Origin: Actinomycetota bacterium
GTDB lineage: Bacteria; Actinomycetota; Actinomycetes; S36-B12
Reading direction: 5' to 3'
Length of the DNA stretch: 7,102 nucleotides
NCBI GenBank assembly: GCA_003456155.1
Contig: DMPC01000092.1
Coordinates: 1-7,102, forward strand
The notes under the pieces are model-generated. The model ran no database searches and was not told where the DNA came from. It was given only the letters and a program-made list of their open reading frames with translations. Positions 5,874-7,102 of the stretch are shown one piece after another (position 1 is the stretch's first letter; every line of letters begins with the position of its first letter). The position numbers and the translations under genes were made by a program.

Positions 5874-7102
5874 TCAGCGTCGCGGACGACGCGGCGGGGC
5901 GTTCACCGTGATGGTGTACGTCTCGCTTCCCGGGGCGATGCTGGCGGTTCCCGGGCTCTGCGCGGTCACGGAGCACTGACCGGGTGAGAGGGCCGTGAGC
6001 ACGGCGCCGGCGATGACGCAGGGACCCTGCTCACTGAAGATGACGGGGGTGCCGGACTGGCTCGTGCCCGACAGCGTGATCTTCTGGTTGGTCGTCATGA
6101 TGATGGGCTGCGCGATGCTCCAGACGGGCTGTCCCGGGGGCACGACCGTGAGGTTGTCCACGGGGCGCGGTCCCTGGATGTTCACCGACTGGTTCGAGGT
6201 GCCGCTGGCGAAGCGCACCGGGTTGGTGTTCGGGATCGCGCCGGTGTACGAGGCGGAGATGTAGTACACGCCGGTGCCCGGTGGCGTCCACTGGATCGTG
6301 GCTACGCCGTTGACCGTCTGCACGGAGCCGCTGATCCCGACGCCGTTGGCGAAGAAGGCGACCGTGCCATCGGGGAAGCCGTAGCCGACCTGCCCCTGGA
6401 TGATTGTCGGGGTGCCCATGTTGAGCGTGGCTGGCATGCGGAGCGCGAGGGGCGTGATGCCCGTGACGAACGGCTGCTCGATGGCGCTGGTCGATCCGAC
6501 CCAGGCCCCGCCGCCGAAGTTCGCCTGCAGCGCGTACTGGCCCAGCGAGGGCGGGGTCCAGGGCAGTGAGGCGGTCGACACGGTGGAGGCCAGGGAGCCG
6601 TAGAGCCCGGCGGACGAGATCGGGATCCCGCTGGCGCCGGTCTGAAGCGTCACCGTGCCCGTGGGGGCAATCTGGCCGATGGGTGCCACCACGGCGGCCG
6701 TCACGGTGGTGGGCACGCCTTGCTGCACATTGTTGGGCGTCAGGAGCTCGGTGTACGTCGGCATCGGGACGACGCTCGCGGTGGTGGAACCGAGGTTGGC
6801 GATGACGCCGAGGCCGTTGAACGTCCAGGTACCGGGTGCACCTGGGTTCCAGGTGAGGTAGCCATAGCCGTTGGAGTTGAGGGTTGTCTGCAGGGTGGTG
6901 GCGAACGATCCCACCTGAGCACCGATGGCGACCGTCTGGCCTGCCGCGGAGGGCGCGGAAACGACGATCTGGGTGTTGACGCCCACCAAGCTGTTCGGCG
7001 CAGCGATGAATCCGGCAGGCGCAGCCTGGGCTGGTGCACCGGCGGCGAGAGTTGCCCCGGCGGTCATGCCGAGCGCTAGCGCTGCGGCGAGAGCACCGCG
7101 TG
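5874..7102 (-). CDS. Secreted multi-domain bacterial Ig-like repeat protein (5' end outside window)
   Basis: The first in-window ATG is at 7067, giving 397 residues, but the frame stays open to the window edge and reads R-GALAAALALG just before that Met. Joined, they form a signal-peptide hydrophobic core ending in APAQA-AP, a good signal peptidase I site, so the true start lies beyond 7102. Numbering from Met 7067, the mature part holds four beta-rich units of about 85-100 residues (roughly 17-101, 103-203, 204-299, 300-389). The first three share a late motif: LTWNPGAPGTWTF (71-83), LPWTPPSLGQYAL (168-180), IQWTPPGTGVYYI (258-270). The fourth differs and carries C350 and C365, a plausible disulfide, as in other bacterial Ig-like modules. 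The protein ends in a basic PPRRPRR tail. There is no LPXTG motif or C-terminal membrane helix, so it is probably released or bound non-covalently to the envelope. No enzymatic domain is visible. It faces the glycan operon and is probably an independent unit. Confidence 0.88.
   Translation of the reverse strand, partial: RGALAAALALGMTAGATLAAGAPAQAAPAGFIAAPNSLVGVNTQIVVSAPSAAGQTVAIGAQVGSFATTLQTTLNSNGYGYLTWNPGAPGTWTFNGLGVIANLGSTTASVVPMPTYTELLTPNNVQQGVPTTVTAAVVAPIGQIAPTGTVTLQTGASGIPISSAGLYGSLASTVSTASLPWTPPSLGQYALQANFGGGAWVGSTSAIEQPFVTGITPLALRMPATLNMGTPTIIQGQVGYGFPDGTVAFFANGVGISGSVQTVNGVATIQWTPPGTGVYYISASYTGAIPNTNPVRFASGTSNQSVNIQGPRPVDNLTVVPPGQPVWSIAQPIIMTTNQKITLSGTSQSGTPVIFSEQGPCVIAGAVLTALSPGQCSVTAQSPGTASIAPGSETYTITVNAPPRRPRR
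6258..6857 (-). repeat. Three degenerate W-(T/N)P-x-G protein repeats marking Ig-like units
   Basis: The segments encoded at 6857-6819, 6566-6528 and 6296-6258 each read hydrophobic-x-W, then TPP or NPG, a gly, and an aromatic pair position (WTF, QYAL, VYYI). They are spaced by 97 and 90 residues. They mark the same strand in three tandem Ig-like domains and are diverged at the DNA level. Confidence 0.55.

Noticed and set aside
5746..5976. Minus-strand 76-residue frame across the hairpin
   Set aside because: It overlaps the Ig-like gene's 3' end in another frame and reads through the terminator stem.
7072..7083. AGCGCT-AGCGCT palindromic run near the right edge
   Set aside because: It encodes Ala/Leu codons of the signal peptide and is explained by codon usage.

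Overview
The window looks like high-GC Actinomycetota DNA. Codons are strongly GC-ending, genes are tightly packed with ATGA stop/start overlaps, Shine-Dalgarno sequences are GGAGG-like, and a strong hairpin lacks a long T-tract. No diagnostic marker allows a closer placement. There are no rRNA or tRNA genes, CRISPR arrays or transposases that I can see.

There are five protein-coding genes, two of them cut by the window edges. On the left, two minus-strand genes form an operon reading leftward: a small sulfotransferase-like P-loop protein (1572-2339), then a large polytopic membrane protein resembling a GT-C glycosyltransferase (1-1575). The membrane protein has no stop codon in the window and runs off the left edge, so a search for complete ORFs misses it. 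The two genes share an ATGA overlap. Diverging from them across an 82-bp gap is a plus-strand operon: a three-part GT4-type glycosyltransferase (2422-4290), coupled by another ATGA overlap to a class III PLP aminotransferase of the glutamate-1-semialdehyde-aminomutase-like group (4287-5624).

On the right, facing the plus operon, is a secreted protein made of bacterial Ig-like repeats (5874-7102, minus strand). Its signal peptide runs off the right edge. An 18-bp perfect inverted repeat just beyond its stop codon is its likely terminator.

My reading is that the four left-hand genes belong to a surface-glycan assembly and decoration locus. The GT4 enzyme would add sugars on the cytoplasmic face, the GT-C-like protein would transfer a lipid-linked sugar outside the membrane, and the aminotransferase and sulfotransferase-like protein would make or attach unusual substituents. 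The chemistry of the product cannot be read from the sequence. The Ig-like protein is probably a separate transcription unit.
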